Shown: positions 35,277 through 44,270, numbered from the stretch's first letter. The stretch is 64,000 nucleotides of DNA from Stutzerimonas stutzeri (GCA_002345575.1 DDVX01000019.1:270615-334614); one strand, 5' to 3'. Notes: generated by a model from the letters alone, not told the origin. Numbers and translations: made by a program.

Positions 35277-36992
35277 TCAGCGATTGACACGCGAATTGAT
35301 GAACTCAAGGATGTCGGCGGCAGCAATGGCCTGGCTCTGGGCATCGCGGCGATGCTTATATTCCAGGGTGCCTTCAGCCAGTCCGCGATCACCAATGACA
35401 ATGCGATGCGGGATGCCAACCAGCTCCATATCCGCGAATTTGACGCCCGGACTGGTCTTCTTGTCACGGTCATCGAGCAGAACGTCGAAGCCGGCGGCGC
35501 TGAGCTCAGCATAGAGCTTGTCGGTCGCCTCGCGAACCGCTTCGTTCTCATACTTCATCGGTACCAGCGCGATCTGGAACGGCGCTAGGGCGTCCGGCCA
35601 GAGAATCCCACGATCATCGTAGTTCTGCTCGATGGCAGCGGCGACCACGCGGGAGACACCGATGCCATAGCAACCCATGGTCAGGATTGCCGGCTTACCG
35701 TTCTCACCCATGACGCTGCAGTTCATGGCTTCGCTGTACTTGGTACCGAGTTGAAAAATATGCCCTACCTCGATGCCACGCTTGATCACCAGCGTGCCTT
35801 GGCCGTCCGGGCTCGGGTCGCCCGCTACCACATTACGCAGATCAGCGATTTCCGGCAGGGGCAGATCGCGCTCCCAGTTGAGGCCGAAATAGTGCTTGTC
35901 GTCCTGGTTTGCGCCGGCGGCAAAGTCGCTCATCAGCGCCACGGAGCGGTCAATAATGCAGGTGAGCGGCATGTTCAGCGGGCCCAGCGAGCCAGGACCG
36001 GCACCGATGGCAGTGCGAATTTCGGCGTCAGAAGCGAACACCAGTGGGTTAGCTACCTGGGCCAGATTGGCAGCCTTGATCTCATTCAGCTCGTGATCGC
36101 CACGGATGATCAGCGCTACCAGCTTGCCTTCGTCCGAGCCATGCACGATCAGTGTCTTGATGGTCTTCTCGATGGCGAGCTGGAACTGCTCGACCAGGTC
36201 GGCGATGGTGCGGGTGTCGGGCGTATCGATCAGGCGCAGTTCTTCGGTGGCGGCGACACGCTCTGTCTCGCGCGGGATTGCCTCGGCCTTCTCGATATTG
36301 GCGGCGTAATCGGAGCTGTCGCTGAAGGCTATATCGTCCTCGCCTGAGTCAGCCAGTACGTGGAACTCATGGGAACCGGTGCCGCCGATGGAGCCGGTAT
36401 CGGCCTGCACCGGGCGGAAATTCAGACCCAGACGGGTGAAGATATTGCAGTAGGCCTGATGCATGCGGTCATAGGTCTGCTGCAGGGAATCCTGATCGAG
36501 GTGGAACGAGTAGGCATCCTTCATCAGGAACTCGCGGCCACGCATCAGGCCGAAGCGCGGGCGAATCTCGTCGCGGAACTTGGTCTGGATCTGGAAAAAG
36601 TTGATCGGCAGCTGCTTGTAGCTATTGAGCTCGTTGCGTGCCAGATCGGTGATGACTTCCTCGTGGGTCGGGCCGACGCAGAACTCGCGGTCGTGACGAT
36701 CCTTGAGGCGCAGCAGCTCGGGGCCGTATTGCTCCCAGCGACCGGACTCCTGCCAGAGTTCGGCAGGCTGGATGGCAGGCATCAGTACTTCCAGAGCGCC
36801 GGCTTTGTTCATCTCGTCGCGCACGATGGCTTCGGCCTTGCGCAGCGCGCGTAGGCCCATCGGCATCCAGGTATAGAGGCCCGAGGCCAGTCGGCGGATC
36901 ATACCGGCACGCAACATCAGCTGGTGGCTGATGACCACGGCATCGGATGGAGTTTCTTTCAGGGTAGAAAGCAGGAACTGACTGGTGCGCAT
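35277..36992 (-). CDS. proS: prolyl-tRNA synthetase (bacterial type)
   Basis: A 571-residue class II aminoacyl-tRNA synthetase that charges tRNA-Pro. Class II motif 1 begins SGLYTWMPMGLRALRKAEAIVRDEM, motif 2 includes FRDEIRPRFGLMRGREFLMKDAY and motif 3 is GCYGIGVSR. The INS editing domain that clears mischarged Ala lies between motifs 2 and 3, as in bacterial ProS. The frame is open upstream to 37199, but homology starts at MRTSQFLLSTLKETP, so ATG 36992 is used. It is the first gene of a proS-lipoprotein-transglycosylase operon and is separated from the porin gene by a terminator. Confidence 0.97.
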   Translation of the reverse strand: MRTSQFLLSTLKETPSDAVVISHQLMLRAGMIRRLASGLYTWMPMGLRALRKAEAIVRDEMNKAGALEVLMPAIQPAELWQESGRWEQYGPELLRLKDRHDREFCVGPTHEEVITDLARNELNSYKQLPINFFQIQTKFRDEIRPRFGLMRGREFLMKDAYSFHLDQDSLQQTYDRMHQAYCNIFTRLGLNFRPVQADTGSIGGTGSHEFHVLADSGEDDIAFSDSSDYAANIEKAEAIPRETERVAATEELRLIDTPDTRTIADLVEQFQLAIEKTIKTLIVHGSDEGKLVALIIRGDHELNEIKAANLAQVANPLVFASDAEIRTAIGAGPGSLGPLNMPLTCIIDRSVALMSDFAAGANQDDKHYFGLNWERDLPLPEIADLRNVVAGDPSPDGQGTLVIKRGIEVGHIFQLGTKYSEAMNCSVMGENGKPAILTMGCYGIGVSRVVAAAIEQNYDDRGILWPDALAPFQIALVPMKYENEAVREATDKLYAELSAAGFDVLLDDRDKKTSPGVKFADMELVGIPHRIVIGDRGLAEGTLEYKHRRDAQSQAIAAADILEFINSRVNR

Positions 36993-37105
36993 GAGAGCCG
37001 ATGTGTCCTTGCAAGAGCGTGAATTTGGCGGAGCATTGTACGGTGCAGGGGAGGCGCCGTACAGGATGGGCAAGGCGCTGGCTGGGGTTGTTACTGGAAA
37101 CAAAA

Positions 37106-37135
37106 GAGCCCGGCTTTCGCCGGGCTCCGTTTTGC
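37106..37135 (-). terminator. intrinsic terminator after the porin gene
   Basis: GAGCCCGGC-TTTC-GCCGGGCTC (37106-37127) is a perfect stem. On the minus strand it is followed by CTTTTG. It separates the OprD-type porin gene from proS. Confidence 0.75.
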
Positions 37136-37159
37136 TTTGAATAACCTGAAACGCTTGGG

Positions 37160-38413
37160 TTACAGGATGCTCAGGGGGTAAATGGCGTACAGACGCCATT
37201 CGTTGGTGTCAGGCAGATAGTCGTTGTTCAGGTCGTTGCTGGTGCGCAGGATAGAGTTACGCGCACGAAGGGTCAGATCTTTCGCTGCACCGCTTTGGAA
37301 GGTGTAGGAAACCTGGTTGAAGATTTCACGCTCGGAAGCCTCGCCGCTGCCACCATAGAACTCTGCGTCGATGTTGTCGCCGCGCAGGTAGGCGGTTTTC
37401 CAGAACAGGCCAGGGATGCCATAGCCGGAGAAGTCCAGCTCATAGCTTGCCTGCCAGGATCTTTCGTCCTTGTTGTTGAAGTCAGAAAGGAAGGAGTTGG
37501 CAACCCAGATCGCGCCGCCGCCGTCACCGTTGTCGTACAGGTAACCGGTATCACCCGAAACGCGCTGGTGGGCGATGATGAAGGCGTGAGAGCCGACTGC
37601 ATACTTGGCCGACAGGCTCCAGATGGTATTGTCATCTACGCTCCCGCCGGTTTCACCTGCGAAACGCTGATCGATATCGTCCGTTCTGTAATAGTTGAAA
37701 TCGAATGTCAGCGACTGATCTTCAGTCAGCGGCATCACGTAATTGATGTTGGCGTACTTCTTGTCGTAGGTGTCTTCGACGTCAGAGAAGTACAAAGAAG
37801 CGCTCAGGTTGTCATTGAAGGCATACGTGCCCCCGAAGACATCGAGGCTTTTCAGATTATTGTCATCACGTGCGGGCGAGCCCATTGGGCTGTCGGCGGT
37901 GAACCGGCCTGCGTTCAATTCCAGGCCTTCGATTTCGCTGCTAGTAATCAATGTGCCGGTAAAGGCTTCCGGAAGCAGGCGAGAGTCGTCGGATGCGATT
38001 ACCGGTAGGTTGACGAACTGATTGCCGTATTTGGCGGTGGTGTTGGAGAAGCGGAGCTTGACAGCTGCACCTGCTTCGGACAGGTCGTCTTCCCAGTTCT
38101 TTCGCTCGCCAGGAAACATGTCGGCTTGGCCGCCATCCAACTTCACACCCAGCAAGCCGTACGCATCGACGCCCACGCCGATTGTGCCTTGGGTAAAGCC
38201 TGACTCGAAGGTGGCAATAAAGCCTTGAGCCCAGGTATTTCGGTCCTTGACCCCGTCAGCGTAATCCCGATTCCAGTAAGTATTACGCAGCAACAGATCT
38301 AGCTTCGCGTCTTCGACGAAACCCTTGGATTCAGATTGCTGGCTGGCGAAAGCCATTTGGGAAGTGCCCGCGGCGACTGCCAGGGCGATGACGCTCCACT
38401 TCATCACGCTCAT
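37160..38413 (-). CDS. OprD-family outer-membrane porin
   Basis: A 417-residue precursor. The signal peptide MSVMKWSVIALAVAAGTSQMAFA cleaves before SQQSESKGFVEDAKLDLLLRNTYWN. The mature part shows the OprD pattern of amphipathic beta-strands, including the diagnostic GFVEDAKLDLLLRN and the C-terminal aromatic-ending strand (NEWRLYAIYPLSIL). OprD porins are basic amino-acid and organic-acid channels, and the substrate here is unknown. A GAGGAG RBS precedes the ATG. A possible operator CTTTAC-N5-GTAAAG (38624-38640) lies in the upstream region. Confidence 0.93.
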   Translation of the reverse strand: MSVMKWSVIALAVAAGTSQMAFASQQSESKGFVEDAKLDLLLRNTYWNRDYADGVKDRNTWAQGFIATFESGFTQGTIGVGVDAYGLLGVKLDGGQADMFPGERKNWEDDLSEAGAAVKLRFSNTTAKYGNQFVNLPVIASDDSRLLPEAFTGTLITSSEIEGLELNAGRFTADSPMGSPARDDNNLKSLDVFGGTYAFNDNLSASLYFSDVEDTYDKKYANINYVMPLTEDQSLTFDFNYYRTDDIDQRFAGETGGSVDDNTIWSLSAKYAVGSHAFIIAHQRVSGDTGYLYDNGDGGGAIWVANSFLSDFNNKDERSWQASYELDFSGYGIPGLFWKTAYLRGDNIDAEFYGGSGEASEREIFNQVSYTFQSGAAKDLTLRARNSILRTSNDLNNDYLPDTNEWRLYAIYPLSIL

Positions 38414-38854
38414 TGTGATTGCTCCTCGGTTTCAAACTGGCGCCTGCTTCCTGAGAGGAAAGAGGCATCTTATTTTTACTCTTAGGTTTCGATCCTTGTT
38501 TGCTCTGCTGATGCAGCTCAGGCAGAGCAGGAACACGTTTCCGTAAAGCTATGGTGTAGCTGGGGAAAGCGGCGACAGCAAGCTTAACCCAACGCTTCTT
38601 CCTTTCTCCCTTCCGATTTAAGTCTTTACTGACCGTAAAGCAATAACCATGCACAAACTCGCAGAAATGGATTCTGTACCTTACGCGGGCTGCCGTCCAT
38701 CCTCTGGTTGCGCCAAAGCGAAGCGTTTTTGGGCCATCTGTGCGCGCATCTGGTGCAAGCCGCTGTGGCGTTTGGTGGAGTATTCTTCATTCGATTAGTA
38801 CAGCGCGGTCTCGGTACTGCGTCGATGTCCAGATAGAAGCAGGAGTGTGCGGTT
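38414..38854. other. 441-bp divergent spacer between porin and HIT genes
   Basis: The spacer upstream of the porin and HIT genes has no ORF that looks coding. It contains an imperfect inverted repeat CTTTAC-N5-GTAAAG (38624-38640), a candidate regulator site. AGGAG before the HIT ATG is the only strong RBS in view. Promoters on both strands are expected here but were not resolved. Confidence 0.3.
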
Positions 38855-39280
38855 ATGTTCGTTCTTGATTCACGCCTAGAGCAGGACACTCTGTTGCTGG
38901 GTGATTTTCCGTTGTGCAGGCTGCTATTGATGAATGATTCCAGCTATCCCTGGTTCATTCTCGTGCCGCGCCGTGAAGAGGTCAGCGAGCTGTTTCAGCT
39001 CGATAGCGCCGATCAACAAGTGCTCTGGCGCGAGACGACAGCGTTGGCCGAGACGCTGAAAGATACCTTCGGTGCCGACAAGATGAATGTCGCAACGCTT
39101 GGAAATATGGTCAGCCAGCTTCATATGCACGTCATTGCCCGACGTCGGGATGATGCTGCCTGGCCGGCACCGGTATGGGGGCATCAGCCTGCGCGGCCCT
39201 ACACTGATGAGCAGGTCGAGGCTATTCGGCAGAAGCTCAGGCTTGTGCTGACCGATGATTTTCGTTTTGCGGAGTCTTGA
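38855..39280 (+). CDS. HIT-domain nucleotide-binding protein
   Basis: A 141-residue HIT-superfamily protein, related to nucleotidyl hydrolases and transferases. The C-terminal motif reads QLHMHVIARR, with H90 and H92 and a Gln in the first of the three usual His positions. The upstream segment ATLGNMVSQ is typical of the family. Many proteobacterial HIT proteins with this Gln variant have no known substrate. AGGAG lies 10 bases before the ATG. The slyX start follows immediately, so the two are probably transcribed together. Confidence 0.88.
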   Translation: MFVLDSRLEQDTLLLGDFPLCRLLLMNDSSYPWFILVPRREEVSELFQLDSADQQVLWRETTALAETLKDTFGADKMNVATLGNMVSQLHMHVIARRRDDAAWPAPVWGHQPARPYTDEQVEAIRQKLRLVLTDDFRFAES

Positions 39281-39281
39281 G

Positions 39282-39488
39282 ATGGAGCTGGAACGGCGTA
39301 TCGCCGATCTCGAAACGCGCCTGGCTTTTCAGGACGATACGATTCAGGCCCTGAATGATGTGCTGGTTGCGCAGCAGGCTGCTGTTGATCGCCTGCAGGC
39401 CCAGCTGAAGCTGTTGGCCAGGCGCCAGGAAGACATGCAAGGCGATATCGGAATGGAGGGGGATGAAGCGCCTCCGCCGCATTACTGA
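39282..39488 (+). CDS. slyX: SlyX family protein
   Basis: A 68-residue acidic coiled-coil protein (ELERRIADLETRLAFQDDTIQALNDVLVAQQAAVDRLQAQL, with heptad Leu/Ile/Val), ending in a Pro-rich PPPHY tail. It matches SlyX, a small protein next to SlyD in many gammaproteobacteria, whose function is unknown. ATG 39282 comes one base after the HIT stop, with no separate RBS. The gene may be translated by reinitiation. A copy of the dispersed repeat lies downstream. Confidence 0.85.
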   Translation: MELERRIADLETRLAFQDDTIQALNDVLVAQQAAVDRLQAQLKLLARRQEDMQGDIGMEGDEAPPPHY

Positions 39489-39512
39489 GACTTTGCAGCG
39501 AAGGTTCGCAGA

Positions 39513-39692
39513 GGGTGCGATTGAATGCGTAGGTGAGGCAGGCAAGGCAGAAACAGGCGAGGACGCGGAGTTTAGTGGCCTAAATGAGCAGTACTCACTT
39601 CGTTCGCCCTTCGGTCGCACTAAAGCGCGTTAGCCGCAAGCGGCTTGCCGAGCCTGTTTTTACGCAGTATTGCCAACGCAGCTAGTTTTCAG
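39513..39692. repeat. dispersed intergenic element, copy 2 (~180 bp)
   Basis: This shares the same order of motifs as the copy at 21877-22027: GTAGGTGAGGCA, GAAACAGGCGA, AGTTTAGTGGCCTAAATGAGCA and GAGCCTGTTTTTACGCAG, ending in GCAGCTAGTTTTC. The interior is longer (GTACTCACTTCGTTCGCC...CGGCTTGCC), as if the loop has been extended. The element abuts the stop codon of the cold-shock-domain gene. Confidence 0.7.
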
Positions 39693-40324
39693 TGGCTGGT
39701 CTCCACCACGTCTTCGGCCTGCAATCCCTTGTCGCGCATCATGATGGTGAACTCCACGCGCTGGCCTTCCACCAGGATGCGATGGCCGTCGCCGCGAATG
39801 GCACGAAAGTGGACGAATACGTCATCACCGCTATCGCGTGAGATAAAGCCGAAACCCTTTGAAGTGTTGAACCATTTGACCGTCCCGGTCTCGCGTCCGG
39901 CGGATGGAGCCGCAGTAGTCATGGGTGCACTTTTTGTGCGTGCTGTTGCTGCCGAGGCGCGACGTGCTGGCCGTGGTTGTCCGGCCTGGGTGGTGGCCAG
40001 ATGCAATACAACAGCGACAAAGGCCAGCAGCAAGCTCGCGAACGTTGCTGGCAGGCCTGCGATGGCGGCTATTGGGATCAGCAGTATCAGCGCCTGAATT
40101 GTGGCCGCGGTAATCAGCAGAGCGGACACTGCAATCATGATCGGGCGCTTGTGAACATCATTAGAAGGCTGAGCGAAGCAAGCGAACTGTGCATTCAGCA
40201 GGCCAAGCAGCAACAGACAAAGTGCTTCGGGTTGAACCAGTGGTGACAAGCCGCCGGAGAGACTGGGGACAAATGACAGCACAAGGGCGGCAACGCCCGT
40301 CAATACATGAACGATCTTAAGCAT
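39689..40324 (-). CDS. membrane-anchored cold-shock-domain protein
   Basis: A 211-residue protein with an unusual layout. The N-terminal part holds about four hydrophobic segments (roughly 1-25, 33-50, 61-87 and 92-112), followed by a positively charged Ala/Thr/Pro linker (113-145). A complete C-terminal cold-shock domain (146-207) has RNP1 KGFGFIS (156-162) and RNP2 DVFVHF (168-173). The CSD should bind single-stranded RNA or DNA, here apparently at the membrane. Pseudomonads carry a probable cold-shock protein at this position between slyX and dps. The gene ends at the edge of the repeat element. Confidence 0.85.
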   Translation of the reverse strand: MLKIVHVLTGVAALVLSFVPSLSGGLSPLVQPEALCLLLLGLLNAQFACFAQPSNDVHKRPIMIAVSALLITAATIQALILLIPIAAIAGLPATFASLLLAFVAVVLHLATTQAGQPRPARRASAATARTKSAPMTTAAPSAGRETGTVKWFNTSKGFGFISRDSGDDVFVHFRAIRGDGHRILVEGQRVEFTIMMRDKGLQAEDVVETSH

Positions 40325-40551
40325 TGTTATGACTCACAGTTGAATAAGCACGATAGAAAAGCGACAGGAGCCGGACAAAGCAATATTCAGATAGCGAGAA
40401 AATCATTTGCCTGCTTGAAGTGCCCCGGCTGTGGTGCGCGGGTATTTAACAGCAAAGGTGAGCGCCGCTCAAATCGCGTGTTTGGTGAGGCGGGAGTGAT
40501 TCGGAGGGAGGCAGGCAATTCGTATCGTGGATCAGGAGATTGTCGGAGGCT

Positions 40552-40579
40552 CTGGACAGTTGCTTGCGCAACTGCCCAG
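40552..40579 (-). terminator. hairpin downstream of dps
   Basis: CTGGACAGTTGC-TTGC-GCAACTGCCCAG is a near-perfect stem with a tetraloop, located just past the dps stop. No T-run follows on the minus strand, so it is a weak or transcript-stabilising hairpin at best. Confidence 0.35.
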
Positions 40580-40603
40580 GGTGAACAGAACGATGCCGTG
40601 CCT

Positions 40604-41074
40604 TCAGGCAGCCAGCAGGCTACGCAGCATCCACGCAGTTTTTTCGTGAATCTGCATGCGCTGGGTTAGTAGATCGGCAGTCGGCTCGTCGCTGACTTTT
40701 TCCAGCAAGGGGAAGATGCCGCGTGCGGTGCGTACCACGGCTTCCTGGCCTTCTACCAAGAGTCTGATCATTTCGTCGGCGGTAGGGACGCCTTCCTGCT
40801 CCTTGATAGAGGACAGCTTGGCGTATTCGGCGTAGGTGCCGGGAGCAGGGAAGCCCAAGGCGCGAATGCGCTCGGCAATGTCATCCACCGCCAGCGCCAG
40901 TTCGGTGTATTGCGTCTCGAACATGGTGTGCAGCGTATTGAACATCGGGCCTGTCACGTTCCAGTGGAAATTGTGGGTCTTCAGATACAGGGTGTACGTG
41001 TCGGCCAGCAGGCGGGACAGACCTTCGGCGATGGCGGCGCGATCCTGCTCGGCGATACCGATGTCGATTTTCAT
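40604..41074 (-). CDS. dps: Dps-family DNA-binding ferritin
   Basis: A 156-residue ferritin-like protein that forms dodecamers, oxidises Fe(II) with H2O2 and protects DNA in stationary phase. The ferroxidase residues HNFHWNVTG (H34, H37) and the Asp/Glu of the second helix (LAVDDIAERI) are present. Its length and N-terminus (MKIDIGIAEQDRAAIAEGLSRLLAD) match the Pseudomonas starvation-type Dps. AGGAGAACATC precedes the ATG. It is monocistronic, divergent from aspS. Confidence 0.95.
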   Translation of the reverse strand: MKIDIGIAEQDRAAIAEGLSRLLADTYTLYLKTHNFHWNVTGPMFNTLHTMFETQYTELALAVDDIAERIRALGFPAPGTYAEYAKLSSIKEQEGVPTADEMIRLLVEGQEAVVRTARGIFPLLEKVSDEPTADLLTQRMQIHEKTAWMLRSLLAA

Positions 41075-41439
41075 GATGTTCTCCTGATCGATGAAAGTGG
41101 TGGGTAGTTATGCCAGAAAACACGGAACGCTGCATGCGATCCGTGACGGGTTCGTTCCTTGGAAGCCATTCGGGAGAATCGGTTTCATTTCTTTGGGCGT
41201 GCCATGGGCGAGTTGAGGCTGTCGTCGGCGGCTGCGTCGAAGTGATTATGTGGATATAATCTCGCGCTTGTGTCCGGCGACCCGCTTTTAGGCGGAGACG
41301 CCAGTGTTTGATCACGCTTGTCCGCATCGGTCCGTATGGCGATTGATGCGGTTCGACAGGATGCTTGTGAGGTGTCCTGTACCCAGTCGCACGTCGCGCG
41401 ACCCGATGAATTTTCAAGATACGAGAAGCGAACCCCACC
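41075..41439. other. 365-bp divergent spacer between dps and aspS
   Basis: Contains the predicted -10 box of aspS at 41255-41260 and a leader of about 180 nt with a CCGC-TTTTAG-GCGG hairpin near 41280. No coding ORF and no clear T-box or other known riboswitch was recognised. Confidence 0.35.
41255..41260 (+). promoter_or_regulatory. candidate -10 box of aspS
   Basis: TATAAT is a perfect consensus -10 box. No good -35 is visible at 17 bp. A leader of about 180 nt would precede the start codon. Confidence 0.35.
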
Positions 41440-43215
41440 ATGATGCGCAGCCACTATTGCGGCCACTTGAACGAAAGCCTGGACGGCCAGGAAATCACTC
41501 TTTGCGGTTGGGTACACCGCCGTCGCGACCACGGCGGGGTCATTTTCCTCGACGTACGTGACCGCGAAGGCATGGCCCAGGTAGTGTTCGATCCCGATCG
41601 CGCCGAAACCTTCGCTGCCGCCGACCGGGTGCGCAGCGAATATGTAGTCAAGATCACCGGCAAGGTGCGTCTGCGCCCGGAAGGCGCGCGCAACCCGAAT
41701 ATGGCCTCAGGTGCCATCGAAGTGCTGGGCTACGAGCTGGAAGTATTGAACGAGGCGGAAACGCCGCCGTTCCCGCTCAATGAATACAGCGATGTGGGCG
41801 AAGAAACCCGCCTGCGCTATCGCTTCATCGACCTGCGCCGCCCCGAGATGGCCGAGAAGCTCAAGCTGCGCTCGCGTATCACAGCCAGCATCCGTAGCTA
41901 CCTGGACGAGAACGGTTTCCTCGATGTAGAAACCCCGATCTTGACTCGTGCGACACCGGAAGGCGCGCGTGACTACCTGGTACCCAGCCGCACCCATCCC
42001 GGCAGCTTCTTCGCATTGCCGCAGTCGCCTCAGCTGTTCAAGCAGCTGCTAATGGTCGCCGGCTTCGATCGCTACTATCAGATCGCCAAGTGCTTTCGCG
42101 ACGAAGACCTGCGTGCCGATCGCCAGCCGGAATTCACTCAGATCGACATTGAGACCAGCTTCCTCGACGAATCCGACATCATCGGCATCACCGAAGGTAT
42201 GGTGCGCAAGCTGTTCAAGGAAGTGTTGGGCGTCGAGTTTGGCGAATTCCCGCACATGCCGTTCGAAGAGGCCATGCGCCGCTATGGCTCGGACAAGCCG
42301 GATCTGCGTATTCCCCTGGAACTGGTCGACGTCGAAGATCAGCTCAAAGATGTTGAGTTCAAGGTCTTTGCCGGCCCTGCCAACGATGCCAAATGCCGCG
42401 TCGCCGCGCTGCGGGTGCCAGGCGGGGCGAGCATGCCGCGCAAGCAGATCGACGACTACACCAAGTTTGTCGGTATCTACGGCGCCAAGGGCCTAGCCTA
42501 TATTAAGGTCAACGAGCGCGCCAAGGGCGTCGAGGGTCTTCAGTCACCTATCGTCAAGAACATCCCGGAAGCCAACCTCAACGCGATTCTTGATCGCGTC
42601 GGTGCGGTCGATGGCGATATCGTTTTCTTCGGTGCGGACAAGGCCAAGATCGTTTCCGAGGCATTGGGTGCACTGCGCATCAAGCTGGGTCATGACTTGA
42701 ACCTGCTGACCTGTGAGTGGGCGCCGATGTGGGTCGTTGATTTCCCGATGTTCGAAGAGAATGACGACGGTTCGTTGTCGGCGCTGCACCATCCTTTCAC
42801 TGCGCCCAAGTGCAGCCCAGAAGAGCTGGAAGCCAATCCGGCTGGCGCGCTGTCGCGAGCCTACGACATGGTGCTCAACGGAACCGAGCTAGGCGGTGGC
42901 TCCATCCGTATTCACCGCAAGGACATGCAGCAGACCGTGTTCCGTATCCTCGGCATTGAGGAGGCGGAGCAGAACGAGAAGTTTGGCTTCCTGCTCGATG
43001 CACTGAAATACGGTGCGCCGCCACATGGCGGCCTGGCCTTCGGCCTGGATCGTTTGGTGATGCTGATGACGGGTGCGCAATCGATTCGCGAGGTCATCGC
43101 CTTCCCTAAAACCCAGAGCGCAGCGGACGTCATGACCCAGGCGCCGGGTGCGGTGGATGCCAAGGCACTGCGTGAGTTGCATATTCGCCTGCGCGAGCAG
43201 CCGAAAGCCGAATAA
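41440..43215 (+). CDS. aspS: aspartyl-tRNA synthetase
   Basis: A 591-residue class IIb synthetase. The N-terminal OB-fold anticodon-binding domain (YCGHLNESLDGQEITLCGWV) precedes the class II core, with FLDVETPILTRATPEGARDYLVPSR (motif 1), FRDEDLRADRQPEFTQID (motif 2), the bacterial insertion domain and GGLAFGLDRLVMLM (motif 3). It may be the discriminating or the non-discriminating type, which the sequence alone does not settle. Tandem ATGs sit at 41440 and 41443. It is followed by a small hairpin (43228-43247) and yebC. Confidence 0.97.
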   Translation: MMRSHYCGHLNESLDGQEITLCGWVHRRRDHGGVIFLDVRDREGMAQVVFDPDRAETFAAADRVRSEYVVKITGKVRLRPEGARNPNMASGAIEVLGYELEVLNEAETPPFPLNEYSDVGEETRLRYRFIDLRRPEMAEKLKLRSRITASIRSYLDENGFLDVETPILTRATPEGARDYLVPSRTHPGSFFALPQSPQLFKQLLMVAGFDRYYQIAKCFRDEDLRADRQPEFTQIDIETSFLDESDIIGITEGMVRKLFKEVLGVEFGEFPHMPFEEAMRRYGSDKPDLRIPLELVDVEDQLKDVEFKVFAGPANDAKCRVAALRVPGGASMPRKQIDDYTKFVGIYGAKGLAYIKVNERAKGVEGLQSPIVKNIPEANLNAILDRVGAVDGDIVFFGADKAKIVSEALGALRIKLGHDLNLLTCEWAPMWVVDFPMFEENDDGSLSALHHPFTAPKCSPEELEANPAGALSRAYDMVLNGTELGGGSIRIHRKDMQQTVFRILGIEEAEQNEKFGFLLDALKYGAPPHGGLAFGLDRLVMLMTGAQSIREVIAFPKTQSAADVMTQAPGAVDAKALRELHIRLREQPKAE

Positions 43216-43227
43216 CGGCTAAGCCGG

Positions 43228-43247
43228 AGCCCAGGGAAACCTGGGCT
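43228..43247. terminator. weak hairpin after aspS
   Basis: AGCCCAGG-GAAA-CCTGGGCT is a clean stem-loop, but the following tract TCTGCGTT is only moderately T-rich. It may attenuate rather than end transcription before yebC. Confidence 0.4.
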
Positions 43248-43316
43248 TCTGCGTTACAGCTAGCAGGTAGTTTTTCAATGGCCTGCGAAGAAAAGTTGAT
43301 CAAGAGGGAGGCAGTT

Positions 43317-44063
43317 ATGGCTGGTCATTCCAAATGGGCCAACATCAAGCACCGCAAGGGGCGCCAGGACGCCAAGCGCGGCAAGATTTTCACCAAGATC
43401 ATTCGTGAGTTGACCGTTGCCGCCAAGAGCGGCCCGATACCGGCGGATAACCCGCGCTTACGTCTGGCCGTGGACAAGGCGCTGGTCGCCAACATGACGC
43501 GTGATGTGATCGACCGCGCCATCGCGCGCGGCGCCGGCACCAACGAAGCCGACAACATGGTCGAGCTGAGCTACGAAGGTTATGCGCCTAGCGGTGTGGC
43601 TATCATCGTCGAGACCATGACCGACAACCGCAATCGCACTGCTGCCGAAGTGCGCCATGCCTTCAGCAAGCACGGCGGTAACCTGGGGACTGATGGTTCC
43701 GTGGCCTACATGTTCGACCGCAGAGGTCAGATCAGCTTTGCCGCTGGCGTGGATGAAGATGCGCTGATGGAAGCGGCACTGGAGGCGGGCGCCGACGATG
43801 TAGAAATGGGTGATGACGGGTCGGCACTGGTTTCCACCAGCTTCGCCGACTTTCACGCCGTCAACGAAGCGCTAAGCGCTGCGGGCTTCAAGGGCGAAGA
43901 AGCCGAAATCGCCATGATCCCCTCCATCGCCGCGCCGCTCACCGATGTCGAAACTGCACAGAAGGTGCTACGCCTGATCGATGCGCTGGAAGATCTGGAC
44001 GACGTGCAGAACGTCTACCACAACGCGGAGATCTCGGACGAGATCCTGGAACAGTTGGACTGA
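43317..44063 (+). CDS. yebC: YebC/PmpR family protein
   Basis: A 248-residue YebC-family protein: MAGHSKWANIKHRKGRQDAKRGKIFTK and the acidic C-terminus ending DEILEQLD are characteristic. In P. aeruginosa the homologue at this place (PmpR) represses quinolone signalling. Family members elsewhere influence ribosome function at polyproline. Translation starts at ATG 43317 after GAGGGAGG. An in-frame ATG 39 bases upstream lacks an RBS and homology. The aspS-yebC-ruvC order is conserved in pseudomonads. Confidence 0.95.
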   Translation: MAGHSKWANIKHRKGRQDAKRGKIFTKIIRELTVAAKSGPIPADNPRLRLAVDKALVANMTRDVIDRAIARGAGTNEADNMVELSYEGYAPSGVAIIVETMTDNRNRTAAEVRHAFSKHGGNLGTDGSVAYMFDRRGQISFAAGVDEDALMEAALEAGADDVEMGDDGSALVSTSFADFHAVNEALSAAGFKGEEAEIAMIPSIAAPLTDVETAQKVLRLIDALEDLDDVQNVYHNAEISDEILEQLD

Positions 44064-44081
44064 CGCTTCGCTGGAAAGCCG

Positions 44082-44115
44082 AAGCCGGAAGCATGCAGGT
44101 GCTTCCGGCTTTTTG
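44082..44115 (+). terminator. intrinsic terminator after yebC
   Basis: AAGCCGGAAGC-ATGCAGGT-GCTTCCGGCTTTTTG is a strong stem with a T-run. It isolates yebC from the ruvCAB genes. Confidence 0.9.
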
Positions 44116-44130
44116 TTTTCCGCTCTGTAG

Positions 44131-44148
44131 GGCTGAATTTATTCGGCC
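44131..44148. repeat. REP-like palindrome GGCTGAATTTATTCGGCC
   Basis: An imperfect dyad of the same family as 3766-3781. It is preceded by TGTAG and sits between the yebC terminator and ruvC. Confidence 0.4.
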
Positions 44149-44270
44149 AAGGCTCTAGAAGGCGGCAAGTGCGACCCTACAGATTCTGTGGCGAGCGCGT
44201 TATGCGGCTAGCCGCCGTGTTGCGAGCTCCCTATACTTGCCGCTGGATAAATAGACAGTACGGCAAGCGC

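Noticed and set aside
40307..40669. 120-aa plus-strand ORF with a CLKCPGCGARVF zinc-ribbon-like string
   Set aside because: It overlaps the start of the cold-shock gene and the end of dps, has no RBS and the rest of the sequence is low-complexity. The Cys string may be chance.
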